DNA of 64,000 nt from Erysipelotrichaceae bacterium OPF54. Its GTDB lineage: Bacteria; Bacillota_I; Bacilli_A; Erysipelotrichales; Erysipelotrichaceae. The stretch is from assembly GCA_022834735.1 (NCBI GenBank), contig BQKD01000001.1, positions 597,659-661,658 on the forward strand. Direction: 5' to 3'. This document shows positions 55,136 through 64,000 of the stretch, in pieces. Under the pieces are notes generated by a model. The model was not told the origin of the DNA and did not search any database. It was given only the letters and a program-made list of their open reading frames with translations. Every line of letters begins with the position of its first letter. Within the stretch, counting starts at the first letter, position 1. The position numbers and the translations under genes were made by a program.

Positions 55136-56493
55136 ATGGAAATAGTAATTATTGGAGACGGGAAAGTCGGATTCGCGATCGCGGGCCAGCTCGATCGGGA
55201 AGGACACAATGTGACGGTCATCGACAGCAACCAGGCTGTGCTCGACAAAACAAGCAATCTGCTGGATGTCGTTGGCATTTACGGCAACGGGGCGACGCCG
55301 CAGACGTTAAAGGAGGCTGGCGCGGATCATGCCGATCTTGTGATCGCTGCCACGTCAAAGGATGAGATCAATATCCTGAGCTGCCTTCTTGCCAAAAAAA
55401 TGGGGCGCGGCATACGATCGCACGCATCCGCACGCCTGAATATGTGGATTCGCTCAATTATGTCAAGGAGGAGCTGGGGCTTTCTCTGGATATCAATCCG
55501 GAACTGGCGGCGGCACGGGAGATCCGTCGTTCTCTGCGCTTTACTTCGGAAATTCATACGAGCTCGCTTGCCAAGGCGCGTCTGGAACTGGCTGAGATCA
55601 AGGTGTTCGATCATTCGCCGCTTGCCGGAAAAACGATCATGGAAATTTCGAAGGCCTATAAACAAAGTGTCCTGTTCTGTCTGATCGAACGGGACGACGA
55701 CCTGATCATTCCTAGCGGCAATACGATCGTGCGCGCCAATGACAAGCTGGTGCTGACAGGCCGGACCAAGCAGCTGCAGTCATTTTTCAACGAACTGAAG
55801 ATCCTGAAGAACGATCCGATCAAGGAAGTGATGATCATCGGGGGCGGGCGGATCACGTATTATCTGACGCCGATGCTTTCGGAGCTTGGTATCGCGGTCA
55901 CGATCATCGAAAAGGATGCAGAGAAATGTCTGAAGCTTGTGGAGAGCTTTCCGTATGCCACCATCATTCATGGCGACGGGACGGATCACGAGCTGCTGAT
56001 GTCCGAAAATCTGGAAAAGATGGATGGTTTTGTCGCGCTGACCGACAACGACGAGGAAAATGTCATGGTTTCGATGTTCGCGGCTGCCAAAGGGGTCAGT
56101 CATGTGATCCCGAAAGTCAACCGGGTCGAGCTTGGGTTCATTTTCGAAAAGCTTGGTCTGCGCAATGCGATCACGCCGAAAAATATTACGGCCAACCACA
56201 TCGTTTCCTATGTCCGGGCGATGCAGAATTCGCTTGGCAGCAATGTGGAGTCTCTGCTCAAGATCAAGGATGAGCGGATCGAGATCCTTGAATTCAGGGT
56301 CCGCCAGAACTGCCGCCTGATCAGCAGACCGATCATGGAGATCGGTTTTAAACCGGGAATCCTGATCGCGTATGTCACGCATCACGGAGAGCCGAAGGTG
56401 GCTGACGGCCAGACAAAAGTTGCGCTCGGGGATACAGTGATCGTTATTTCCAAACGGAAAGGACTGAGTGATATCAATGACATTCTGGCTTAA
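55136..56493 (+). pseudogene. trkA: Trk potassium-uptake regulator TrkA, with a one-base frameshift
   Basis: TrkA gates TrkH through NAD(H)/ATP binding. The first frame gives MEIVIIGDGKVGFAIAGQLD (Rossmann GxGxxG) to about LAKKMGRG. The second frame, one base back, continues TIARIRTPEYVDSLNYVKEE and includes TrkA-C and a second TrkA-N domain (VMIIGGGRITYYLTPMLSEL). The shift lies near 55398-55410, just after A7TGGGG. One extra G in that run would restore an unbroken protein of about 453 residues. It could be a real mutation, a slippage site or a sequence error; the rest of the gene shows no decay. Confidence 0.85.
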
Positions 56494-56500
56494 CCGCAAT

Positions 56501-57988
56501 ATGAACAAGCTGAACTGGCGGGTCATATTCAACATGATCGGCTATGCGCTTCTGGCTTTGTCGGCTCTGATGCTCCTTCCGGTGATCGTGGGCCTGCTCA
56601 ATAAGGAATATGTGCCGCTGAGAGCGTTTGCGAAAACGATCGTCTTATGCATGGCGCTTGGCCTGTTTCTGTCGAGGCTGAAAGTGAAACGGAACGCTTA
56701 TTTTGCACGAGACGGCATGATCGCAGTCGGTCTTGTGTGGGTGGGCGTATCGTTTTTCGGCTCGCTGCCGTTTTATCTGTCGGGACAGATCCCGTCTTTG
56801 ATCGACTGTTTTTTCGAGACGGTTTCTGGCTTTACGACAACAGGCGCGACGATCCTGACCGATATCGAGGCGCTGTCCCGCTGTCTGCTTTTCTGGCGCA
56901 GCTTCACGCACTGGATCGGCGGCATGGGGGTGCTTGTCTTTGTGCTGGCGTTCCTGCCGAAAAACAACGAGCATACGATGTATATCATGCGGGCCGAAGT
57001 GCCGGGACCGACGATTTCCAAGCTGGTCTCGCGGCTGAAGACGACGGCCATGATCCTGTACGGCCTGTATATGGCGCTGTCTGTGATCGAGCTGATCTTT
57101 CTGCTTGCCGGGGGCATGCCGCTGTTCGATGCGCTGTGCAATACGTTCGGCACGGCTGGTACGGGCGGCTTTGCGATCTACGGGGCGAGCATCGGGGCGT
57201 ATCACAGCGTGTATGTGGATGTTGTGATCACGGTGTTCATGTTCCTGTTCGGGGTCAACTTCAATATGTATTTCTTCCTGATCCTGCGTGATATCCGGCC
57301 GATCTTCAGGAACGAGGAGCTGCGCTGGTATTTCGGAATTGTTTTTGGCGCGATCGTGCTTGTGACGATCAATATCCTGGGCATGTATGATTCGGTTCCT
57401 GAAGCGGTTCGTTATGCGTCGTTCCAGGTCGTTTCGATCATTACGACGACCGGGTATGCGACGGCAGACTTCAATTTATGGCCGACCTTGTCGAAAATGA
57501 TCCTGTTCTTCCTGATGGTTGTCGGTGCGTGTGCGGGCAGTACAGGGGGCGGCATCAAGGTGACGCGCCTGATGATCGTGCTCAAAAAGATCAAGCTGAA
57601 CATTCAGAAGCTTTGGCATCCGCATAAGGTGGAGGCGATCATGGTGGATAGCAAGATCGTCAATAAGGAGACGGTCGATCAGATCATGGCGTTCTTTGGC
57701 GCGTGGATGATCATTATCGCGGCGGCGACGCTGATCGTCGCACTGGATAATTTTGATTTTACGACGACGCTGACTTCTGTCTATACGTGTCTTGGCAATG
57801 TCGGGCCAGGGCTTGGCCTGTGCGGACCGTCCGGCTCTTTTGCGATGTTTTCGGGCCTTTCCAAGATCGTGCTTTCGGTCTGCATGCTGCTTGGACGTCT
57901 GGAAATTTATCCGATCCTCATTTTTCTGTTTCCTATGTTCAATCGTCAGCGCCGGCTGCTGGAACGCCGCCGCACGGATACATTATAA
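56501..57988 (+). CDS. trkH: Trk potassium-uptake membrane protein TrkH
   Basis: 495 residues. This is the K+ channel-like subunit with four pore loops; the filter glycines are visible in TVSGFTTTGATIL, TFGTAGTGGFAIY, SIITTTGYATADFN and CLGNVGPGLGL. ATG 56501 (MNKLNWRVIFNMIGYALLAL) is eight bases after the trkA stop; earlier in-frame starts at 56468 and 56477 would overlap trkA. No clear ribosome site is seen, which suggests coupling to trkA. Its native terminator was split by an IS4-type element. Confidence 0.9.
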   Translation: MNKLNWRVIFNMIGYALLALSALMLLPVIVGLLNKEYVPLRAFAKTIVLCMALGLFLSRLKVKRNAYFARDGMIAVGLVWVGVSFFGSLPFYLSGQIPSLIDCFFETVSGFTTTGATILTDIEALSRCLLFWRSFTHWIGGMGVLVFVLAFLPKNNEHTMYIMRAEVPGPTISKLVSRLKTTAMILYGLYMALSVIELIFLLAGGMPLFDALCNTFGTAGTGGFAIYGASIGAYHSVYVDVVITVFMFLFGVNFNMYFFLILRDIRPIFRNEELRWYFGIVFGAIVLVTINILGMYDSVPEAVRYASFQVVSIITTTGYATADFNLWPTLSKMILFFLMVVGACAGSTGGGIKVTRLMIVLKKIKLNIQKLWHPHKVEAIMVDSKIVNKETVDQIMAFFGAWMIIIAAATLIVALDNFDFTTTLTSVYTCLGNVGPGLGLCGPSGSFAMFSGLSKIVLSVCMLLGRLEIYPILIFLFPMFNRQRRLLERRRTDTL

Positions 57989-57991
57989 AAA

Positions 57992-58003
57992 GGGCCTGCG
58001 CTG
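57992..58003 (+). terminator. Left half of the trkH terminator, split by an insertion
   Basis: GGGCCTGC plus loop GCTG lie here. The matching arm GCAGGTCC and its T tail lie at 59686-59700, beyond the IS4-type element (and again at 61961-61975). Joining them across the insertion gives a normal hairpin terminator. Confidence 0.7.
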
Positions 58004-58036
58004 GCCAATGTCATTAAGTTAGGCGATTTTCGCCTC

Positions 58037-58076
58037 AGGAAGACTCTCTTATGAGAATAGAGGGTCTTCCTTTTTT
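58037..58076 (+). terminator. Terminator inside the left end of the IS4-type element
   Basis: AGGAAGACTCTC / GAGGGTCTTCCT stem with an eleven-base loop and TTTTT. It blocks transcription entering the transposase gene from trkH, a usual IS safeguard. Confidence 0.8.
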
Positions 58077-58181
58077 CGAGTTTTTTTGTTCAGCTGATCT
58101 TCGAAATTTCGCAAAAAACACTTGACAAGCTTTTTCGACGCTTAATTTCATAATCCGAAGGAATTGTAGGAGGTATTTTTT

Positions 58182-59489
58182 ATGAAATCTTATAATTCCT
58201 TATGCACTATCCGCCGTCAGTTCGAATCCGCTGTTCAATCCGTTGTCGATGATATCGCCTGTTATTCGTCAGACCCCATTGCCGACTTTTCCAGAAACCG
58301 CAAGCTCCCTGCCCGCATCCTCATTCCGTTGATCATCCAGATGGGTTCCGCTTCTTTGCCGACCGAACTTGCCAACTTCTTTGATGATCCTAAATTCTCT
58401 GTCACCGCTTCTGCTTTCTGCCAGCAGCGCAGCAAGCTGGATCCCGAAGCTTTTCTGCACATCCTTCATCTCATGTCTTTTTCCCGTTCTCCTTCTTTGC
58501 TCAAAGGATATCGTGTATTAGCCATGGATGGATCGGATGTCAATATCCCTTTTGACCCCGATGATGAAGAGACCTTATGCCAGACCGGCTCGGCACGTCC
58601 GTTCTCCCAGCTTCATCTCAACGCCCTCTATGATTGTCTCAACGATCTCTTCCTGGATGTTTCGATCGACTCGTCCCGCAAGACGGGCGAATGTGCCGCT
58701 CTGAAAAGGCTGATCCGTGATCATCGGTATCCGGCCGGATCGATCATCTGTGCCGACCGGGGATTTGAAAACTATGAGCTGTTCGCTTTCTGTATGGAGA
58801 ACGGCCAGAAGTTTGTGATCCGCTGCAAGGATATCCGATCGAACGGTATTCTTTCTGCTTTTGAGCTGCCGGATAGCGAATTTGATCAGAAGATCAAACG
58901 GATCCTGACAAGAAAACAGACCAATGAAGTGAAAGAACATCCTGAGCTGTACAAATATTTTGCATGGAATATCAATTTCGAATATATGCCAAAAGGCGGA
59001 GCCGAAGAATATCCAATTGAATTCCGGGTCGTCAGGATCGAGGTGAAAAAAGGAGAATACGAGTGCCTGATAACGAACCTGCCGCCAGAGAAGTTCTCTC
59101 TCGATGATCTGAAAGAGCTGTATCATCTGCGGTGGAACGAAGAAGTGGGATTCCGAAAGCTGAAATACACGATCGGGATGCTTGATTTTCATTCGAAGAA
59201 AAGAAAATTCATCCGCCAGGAAATCTATGGTGCACTGACCCTCCATAATCTGGCCGCGCTGATGATCCATGCGGTGCCGATCGAACAGAAGAAAGATAGG
59301 AAGTACGAATATAAAGCCAATTTCAGCATAGGAACGACAAACATCAAAAAGTTCCTGAAAAGAAAGATCGGAGCCAGGGAGCTGGAAGAAAGAATCAAAA
59401 AAGGTCTGATCCCAATCAGACCAGACCGCTGTTACAAACGGAATATGAGAGCGCAGCGAGTACATGCATTCCAGCATAGACCGGCATAA
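58182..59489 (+). CDS. IS4-family DDE transposase
   Basis: 435 residues. The DDE triad is in VLAMDGSDVNIPF (Asp), IICADRGFENYELF (Asp) and LYHLRWNEEVGFRKLK (Glu, the YREK-like C-terminal signature). AGGAGGTA precedes ATG 58182, and TTGACA at 58122-58127 is a likely -35 box. The gene is open throughout and looks active. Confidence 0.92.
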   Translation: MKSYNSLCTIRRQFESAVQSVVDDIACYSSDPIADFSRNRKLPARILIPLIIQMGSASLPTELANFFDDPKFSVTASAFCQQRSKLDPEAFLHILHLMSFSRSPSLLKGYRVLAMDGSDVNIPFDPDDEETLCQTGSARPFSQLHLNALYDCLNDLFLDVSIDSSRKTGECAALKRLIRDHRYPAGSIICADRGFENYELFAFCMENGQKFVIRCKDIRSNGILSAFELPDSEFDQKIKRILTRKQTNEVKEHPELYKYFAWNINFEYMPKGGAEEYPIEFRVVRIEVKKGEYECLITNLPPEKFSLDDLKELYHLRWNEEVGFRKLKYTIGMLDFHSKKRKFIRQEIYGALTLHNLAALMIHAVPIEQKKDRKYEYKANFSIGTTNIKKFLKRKIGARELEERIKKGLIPIRPDRCYKRNMRAQRVHAFQHRPA

Positions 59490-59507
59490 CAGCCACTTAA
59501 AAACAGT

Positions 59508-59700
59508 GATATTCTACATCACAAATGGGACAAATAGCAATTTTTTTAAGAAGAAAAAATTGTCTTTTCGTCGTGCGCCGGAAAAAAAGAAAGCTCCGGG
59601 TCTCATTTGACCTGAAGCTTAACTTAACAAGGATATCATGCGTTAAGTTCGATGATCCATCTAACTTAATGACATTGCTGCGCTGGCAGGTCCTTTTGTT
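59508..59700. repeat. 193-bp direct repeat, left copy (IS1634-type target duplication)
   Basis: By eye identical to 61783-61975. It contains the right end of the IS4-type element, its 10-bp repeat and 13 bp of flank, and lies directly against the left end of the IS1634-type element. IS1634 and IS1549 are known for target duplications of hundreds of base pairs. Confidence 0.9.
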
Positions 59701-59914
59701 CGGGTCTTTTACAGTTTTAAAAAAATAATTTCCATTATTCTCTAAAATTCCAATGATATTACCAGTCGTCTTTTTCTTTGCCAATTCTGATGCTTTTTTT
59801 CTACTTCTTTTGATTCATTCCTTTTTGCATGTCTCTTTTTCTCTGTCAATTTTTCAGTCATTTTAGTTTCGCCCTATTTCGCCATATGCTATACTCTTTC
59901 CAGAGGTGATCTTT

Positions 59915-61736
59915 ATGTCCATTCGTCTTCACTCCACTTCCTCTAAAAACAGTGTCTGCTACTACATCAAGGAAGACTATGTGAATCCCAAGACAAACAA
60001 ACGTACGACCCGCAATCGCCAGTCCCTAGGCAATCTGGCTGCTCTTATGAAACAATTCGGTGTCTCTACGCGCGAAGAAGTCGAAGCCATACTCCGTGAT
60101 CAGATCGAACAGTTGAAAGCCGATGACAATCCGCTCATCCCTATGACGTTCAATCCTCATGAGCTCATACCCATGGGCGTGATCAATTCTTTCAATGTCG
60201 GTTATCTTTTTCCTCAGAAAATTCTGTCGATGCTTGGGATATCCGATATCTGCCGCAGTATCTCTCTTAAATACCGTTTTAAATATGATCTCGAAACGAT
60301 ACTGCGTCTGCTTGTCTGTGCACGCATCATCGCGCCAGCCTCAAAAAAAGCGACGTTGGATACAGCTCGCTCTTTTTACCGCTTTCCGCTTCCCGATCTG
60401 CATGATATTTATCGCGCCTTGCCGGTGCTGGCTCAGGAACGGTATTTTATAGAAAACCAGCTGTATAAAAAAAGCTGCGGTATCTGCCAACGCGATACCA
60501 CCATCCTCTTCTATGACTGCACGAACTTTTATTTCGAGATCGAAGAAGCGGATGATTTCCGAAAATATGGAAAGTCCAAGGAAAACAGGCCGAATCCGAT
60601 CGTGCAGTACGGGATGTTCATCGACAGGAACGGCATTCCTATTGCCGACCTGTGCTTCGAAGGAAACAGGAACGAATCCTTTTCCATGCGGGAACTCGAA
60701 AAAAACGCTCGAAAAAGATTTCGGATTCAGCCGCTTCATCGTCTGTGCCGACGCAGCACTGAACGGTTTCGAAAACAAGATATACAACGACAGAAAAGCG
60801 AACGGCGCTTATATCGTCACCCAGCCGATCAAAAAGCTGAGTGGCAAGCTTCAGGAGTGGGCGCTCGATCCACAAGGATGGCAGATTCCCGGATATCCGG
60901 AGATATACAATCTGAACAGTCTGGAGAAAACGGTCAAGATCGCAGACAAAGAGGTTCCCACAAAAACTGTAACCTTCTATAAAGACAGATGGATCAAGAC
61001 GAATAAAAAATCACAGGAAACCGGGAAAAGAGAAGTGCTGGAAGAACATCTTATTGTGTCCTTCAACACAAAATACCGGGATTATCAAAGACGGATCCGC
61101 GAAAAGAAGATAGAATGCGCTGAAGCGCTGCTCAAGGATCCGGGGAAGATCGCGAAAACTACAGATCAGAGAAACCCGAGATATTTTATCAAGCCGGCAG
61201 ACAGCGAAGACGATAAAAATCAGAAATACGAACTGAACATCAGACGGATCACCGAAGACATGAGATATGACGGATTCTACGCAGTAACGACAGACCTTGA
61301 AGACGAAGATATCAGGCTCATCATCAAATCGAATCATCAGCGCTGGGAAATAGAAGAAAGCTTCCGGATCATGAAAAGCGAACTGGAAACACGGCCGATC
61401 TATGTGAGCCGTCGGGAAGCGATCGAAGGGCATCTGCTCACATGCTTCCTGGCATTGATGGTATATCGGATCATCGAACAGTATCTGAAAGAGAAATATA
61501 CGATCGGACAGATTATCGATACATTGAGGACGCTGAATATAGAGCAGGTGCAGGGAGCGATCTATAAACCGGGTTTCGCAAGAACAGAAATAACAGATCA
61601 GCTGTCAGAAATATTCGGATATCAATTTGCGTACAGAGTCATGGAAGAAAAAGAACTGAACAAGATCGTAAAAAATGCGAAAGCTAAAAATGTGGCGAAA
61701 ATGAAAAATAATAAAAAAGGCGCTGAAACCCTTTGA
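59915..61736 (+). pseudogene. IS1634-family transposase, frameshifted at an A7 run
   Basis: ATG 59915 (MSIRLHSTSSKNSVCYYIKE) follows AGAGGTGAT. The first frame runs through TILFYDCTNFYFEIEEADDF (first Asp) to FSMRELEK. At GAAAAAAACG (near 60705) the rest of the protein moves to the +1 frame: TLEKDFGFSRFIVCADAALN (second Asp) and, near the end, NHQRWEIEESFRIMKSEL (Glu). One A fewer in the run would restore about 606 residues. Everything else is intact, so the mutation is recent, or expression depends on slippage at A7. Confidence 0.85.
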
Positions 61737-61757
61737 ATAAAGGACTTAGCGCCTTTT
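61715..61757 (+). terminator. Terminator of the IS1634-type transposase gene
   Basis: AAAAGGCGCT / AGCGCCTTTT outer stem with an inner CCTTT / AAAGG pairing, spanning the transposase stop. Confidence 0.75.
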
Positions 61758-61782
61758 GCGCTTTTAAAACTGTAAAAGATGA

Positions 61783-61975
61783 GATATTCTACATCACAAA
61801 TGGGACAAATAGCAATTTTTTTAAGAAGAAAAAATTGTCTTTTCGTCGTGCGCCGGAAAAAAAGAAAGCTCCGGGTCTCATTTGACCTGAAGCTTAACTT
61901 AACAAGGATATCATGCGTTAAGTTCGATGATCCATCTAACTTAATGACATTGCTGCGCTGGCAGGTCCTTTTGTT
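61783..61975. repeat. 193-bp direct repeat, right copy
   Basis: Second copy of 59508-59700; it ends one base before the stop codon of the exchanger gene. It contains an orphan copy of the IS4 right inverted repeat (61936-61952), which could let transposase act over the larger segment from 58006. Confidence 0.9.
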
Positions 61976-62905
61976 TCATCGACAGATGATATAAGCGGCA
62001 TAAACAATGTACAGGATGACCATCATGGCGCCGCGCGCGCGGGACATTTTGTCGCTGCGCATGGTCATGAAGTAGAGCAGAAGGGCGATCATGCACAATA
62101 TGCAGATGTCGATCAGATTGAACATGGTCACGCTGATCGGGTGCGAAAGGGAAGCGATACCTAAAATGAAGGCGATGTTCATGATGTTGCTTCCGATCGC
62201 GTTTCCTAGCGAGAGCCCGCTCTCGCCTTTTTTTGCGGCCACCATGCTCGTAACGAGTTCTGGCAGCGAGGTGCCGACCGATACGATCGTGAGCCCGACC
62301 AGTGTTTCGGACATGCCCCAGGCCTGCGCGATCCATGTCGCGTTGTCCACGACCAGATTTCCTCCGCAGATGATGCCGGCCACGCCGATGCATATAAAGA
62401 CCAGGCTTTTCGGGACGGTCATGATCTTTTCTTCATCCTCGCTGCCGTTCTGTTTGGTCTGGTGCTGTTTCGTGCTTTTGATCAGTGTCGCGATATAGCA
62501 CGCGAGCAGCACGAGAAATACGAGTCCGTTGATCCATGTGAGCTGGCGGTTGAATACGGCTAAAAGGAGCACGAATGTGATAAAGATGTTCCAGAGCAGA
62601 TCGCGTTTGACAATACGGCGTTCGATCACGAACGGACGCATGAGCGCGGAACATCCGACAACGACCAGTGTATTGAAAATATTGCTCCCGATCACGTTGG
62701 ATAAGGCAAGCTCGTTGCTTCCGGATAGTGTGGCGGTCACGGATACGCTCAGTTCGGGCAGCGAGGTGCCGAGCGCGACGATCGTGAGTCCTACGATAAA
62801 TGTCGGGATATGAAATTTGTAAGCGATGGATGCGCTGCCGTCGACAAAGAGGTCTGCGCCTTTGATGAGCAGTGCCATTCCGATCAGTAATAAGATATAC
62901 GCCAT
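61976..62905 (-). CDS. Calcium/sodium antiporter (CaCA family, YrbG-like)
   Basis: 309 residues and ten membrane helices in two inverted repeats, each with the alpha motif: LGTSLPELSVSVTATLSGSN plus NVIGSNIFNTL, and VGTSLPELVTSMVAAKKGES plus NAIGSNIMNIAF. A charged loop (KQHQTKQNGSEDEEK) separates them. It exchanges Ca2+ for Na+ or H+. Its stop codon abuts the right 193-bp repeat. It starts 12 bases after the HAD gene on the same strand; the two are probably co-transcribed. Confidence 0.92.
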   Translation of the reverse strand: MAYILLLIGMALLIKGADLFVDGSASIAYKFHIPTFIVGLTIVALGTSLPELSVSVTATLSGSNELALSNVIGSNIFNTLVVVGCSALMRPFVIERRIVKRDLLWNIFITFVLLLAVFNRQLTWINGLVFLVLLACYIATLIKSTKQHQTKQNGSEDEEKIMTVPKSLVFICIGVAGIICGGNLVVDNATWIAQAWGMSETLVGLTIVSVGTSLPELVTSMVAAKKGESGLSLGNAIGSNIMNIAFILGIASLSHPISVTMFNLIDICILCMIALLLYFMTMRSDKMSRARGAMMVILYIVYAAYIICR

Positions 62906-62917
62906 AAAAACCTTTCT

Positions 62918-63799
62918 TTAAAGTCCGAGCGTCTCAAGGGCGCGGACAATTCCGTCTTCCTTATTGGACAGAGTGACTTGCGAGGCTTTTTCCTGAACAA
63001 ATTCCCTAGCGTTTCCCATGGCGAATGAATGGGTTACGGTTTCGAACATGGATACATCGTTTTCCCCGTCTCCGAACGCAATGACCTCGTCCTTGCCCCA
63101 CCCGTTCAGATTCATGAGGTAGAGTAGCGTTTTTCCTTTGTTGAAGCCTTTTGGAAGGGCCTCAAGCTGTCTTGGTGTCGTACGGAAGATCTCGAATCCG
63201 TAGCCGTATTTTTCCTTGAGATCCTCGTAGATCTTCAAGAGCGGCTCTTCCTCCTGCATGATCTGCAGTTTGTTGATCGGGATCGTGATCTCCTGCGGAG
63301 AATGTATGTATTTTATGTTCGGATAGCCGTCGCGCATGTCGGCAAGCCATCCCCAGGGACCGGCTGTCCACGGAAAATCAATAGGCAGGTGCTGCTGCTG
63401 ACGGATCTCCTCCTTGACGCTTCGCAGGCTTTCCGGGAAGTAGTCGAACAGGCCGTCATCAAAACATGCCATCGATTCGCAGTTCAAATTCATCAAATAT
63501 TGAAAGATCGAATAAATTTCCTCCGGTTTCATCCGTTTGAGTATGTGGCGTTCTTTTTTTTCCAGATCGTACCAGGCAATGCCGTCGACTTCGATCAGAA
63601 GGCCGCCGTATTTTTCCATTTCCAGTTCCCGGGCATACGGAAGCAGGCGCGTATACGATCGTCCGCTCGCTAAAATGAGCCGGACCCCTTTCTTTTCCAG
63701 TTCAATGAGTTTTTCTTTTGTGGCCGGAGAGATCTTATTGTTTGGATCCAGTAAGGTTCCGTCCATGTCCATAATGACTGCTTTGATCATTGATTTCAC
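62918..63799 (-). CDS. HAD-family phosphatase (Cof type)
   Basis: 293 residues: KAVIMDMDGTLLDPNNKISP (motif I), LILASGRSYTRL (motif II) and EVIAFGDGENDVSMFETVTH (motif IV) with a C2 cap. The probable role is a sugar- or nucleotide-phosphate phosphatase. GAGGTGAAATC precedes the start region. Paralogue of 52433-53254. Confidence 0.92.
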   Translation of the reverse strand: MKSMIKAVIMDMDGTLLDPNNKISPATKEKLIELEKKGVRLILASGRSYTRLLPYARELEMEKYGGLLIEVDGIAWYDLEKKERHILKRMKPEEIYSIFQYLMNLNCESMACFDDGLFDYFPESLRSVKEEIRQQQHLPIDFPWTAGPWGWLADMRDGYPNIKYIHSPQEITIPINKLQIMQEEEPLLKIYEDLKEKYGYGFEIFRTTPRQLEALPKGFNKGKTLLYLMNLNGWGKDEVIAFGDGENDVSMFETVTHSFAMGNAREFVQEKASQVTLSNKEDGIVRALETLGL

Positions 63800-63917
63800 C
63801 TCGCAAACGATTTTAGCATAAAATGGCGCAGTGAGGGATCATAAGGAACAGGGAAACAAGGATTTTTGACAAAAAAGGGGAAGCGGGAAAATGAGAAAAA
63901 GAAATTAAAAAAACTGT

Positions 63918-63946
63918 TTGCCTTTTCTGAAAATAGATGGTATTAT
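63918..63946 (+). promoter_or_regulatory. Promoter of the tRNA at the window end
   Basis: TTGCCT, 17-bp spacer, TATTAT, 19 bases before the tRNA. Confidence 0.75.
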
Positions 63947-63965
63947 AAACGGGCATTAAGGAATT

Positions 63966-64000
63966 GCCTGAATAGCTCAGTCGGTAGAGCATCCGGCTGT
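63966..64000 (+). tRNA. tRNA, 5' half only, probably tRNA-Asn
   Basis: Acceptor strand GCCTGAA, D-arm TAGCTCAGTCGGTAGAGCA and anticodon-stem arm TCCGG followed by CTGT, where the window ends. The visible anticodon bases are GT, allowing Asn, Asp, His or Tyr. The sequence looks like bacterial tRNA-Asn(GTT). Confidence 0.85.

Larger units (their letters stand above)
58006..59677 (+). mobile_element. IS4-type insertion sequence
   Basis: 1672 bp with inverted repeats CAATGTCATTAAGTTAG (58006-58022) and CTAACTTAATGACATTG (59661-59677), flanked by the 10-bp direct repeat CTGCGCTGGC (57996-58005 and 59678-59687). It contains one transposase gene and an inward-facing terminator near the left end. 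Confidence 0.92.
59701..61782 (+). mobile_element. IS1634-type insertion sequence
   Basis: 2082 bp between the two 193-bp repeats. The ends carry inverted repeats TCTTTTACAGTTTTAAAA (59705-59722) and its complement (61762-61779). It holds one transposase gene, broken by a one-base shift, and a terminator at its right end. Confidence 0.88.

Noticed and set aside
55390-55410. A7 run in trkA as a programmed -1 site
   Set aside because: The zero frame reads GCC AAA AAA A, so the X XXY YYZ register is wrong, and TrkA is not known to use frameshifting. A lost G is the simpler reading.
60700-60715. A_AAA_AAC as a classic -1 programmed frameshift site in the IS1634-type transposase
   Set aside because: The heptamer is in the right register, but the downstream transposase frame needs a +1 (or -2) shift, not -1, so the classic mechanism does not fit.

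Overview
The window looks like a chromosomal segment of a gut-type anaerobic or fermentative Bacillota, most likely of the Erysipelotrichia kind. This is inferred from gene content and base composition, not from a marker gene. It is about 50% GC in the housekeeping parts, has strong AGGAGG-type ribosome binding sites and perfect or near-perfect CcpA (cre) sites, and carries an electron-bifurcating lactate dehydrogenase, lactose/cellobiose-type PTS components and glycyl radical chemistry. Two AT-rich blocks (about 9.2-11.0 kb and 29.1-34.1 kb) stand out as probably acquired.

Layout. 0-8 kb: end of secA, prfB with its autoregulatory +1 frameshift, a DUF4186-like protein, BrnQ, then a GntR/FadR regulator and an EtfB-EtfA-LDH operon with a perfect 17-bp palindromic operator and a perfect cre site. 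8-13.5 kb: the most interesting block. A peptide-responsive-type HTH/TPR regulator is divergent from a 46-residue secreted peptide, a radical SAM/SPASM maturase, a 34-residue Gly/His/Cys precursor peptide (core ...GGAGGHNCHCGS), a terminator and an ABC exporter. A C39-like lipoprotein is convergent. This reads as a complete, self-regulated radical-SAM RiPP locus. 13.6-22.3 kb: VOC protein, PHP phosphatase and ROK regulator, cysK, a decayed Rpn-type transposase, and a glycyl radical enzyme/activase/fructose-6-phosphate-aldolase-like operon. 22.4-24.7 kb: an IS200/IS605 element (tnpB intact, tnpA decayed) inside a broken ATPase gene. 24.7-29 kb: Rrf2 regulator, DUF308 protein and a PfpI/GCS2/ATP-grasp thiol operon.

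29-34 kb: decayed peptide-signalling material (AgrB-like protein, headless AgrC-like kinase, second HTH/TPR regulator, ABC ATPase remnant, IS-like repeats). 34-43.3 kb: small unknowns, two tRNA-Arg genes, UraA, an AraC/GyrI regulator, a MetY-CysK operon with a divergent Rrf2 regulator, a proton antiporter behind a fluoride-riboswitch-like leader, and a LytTR/LiaF-like pair. 43.4-49 kb: a cre-controlled PTS IIA / GH1 / IIB / GH1 cluster with no IIC; the second GH1 is split by an IS1182-type element with a 9-bp target duplication. 49-58 kb: hydrolase, MATE pump, HAD phosphatase, diacylglycerol glycosyltransferase/PlsY pair and a Trk potassium system (trkA frameshifted).

58-64 kb: an IS4-type element inserted in the loop of the trkH terminator, followed by an IS1634-type element flanked by identical 193-bp direct repeats. 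Then come a Ca2+/Na+ exchanger, a HAD phosphatase and the 5' half of a tRNA gene (probably Asn). No rRNA, CRISPR array or phage module was seen.
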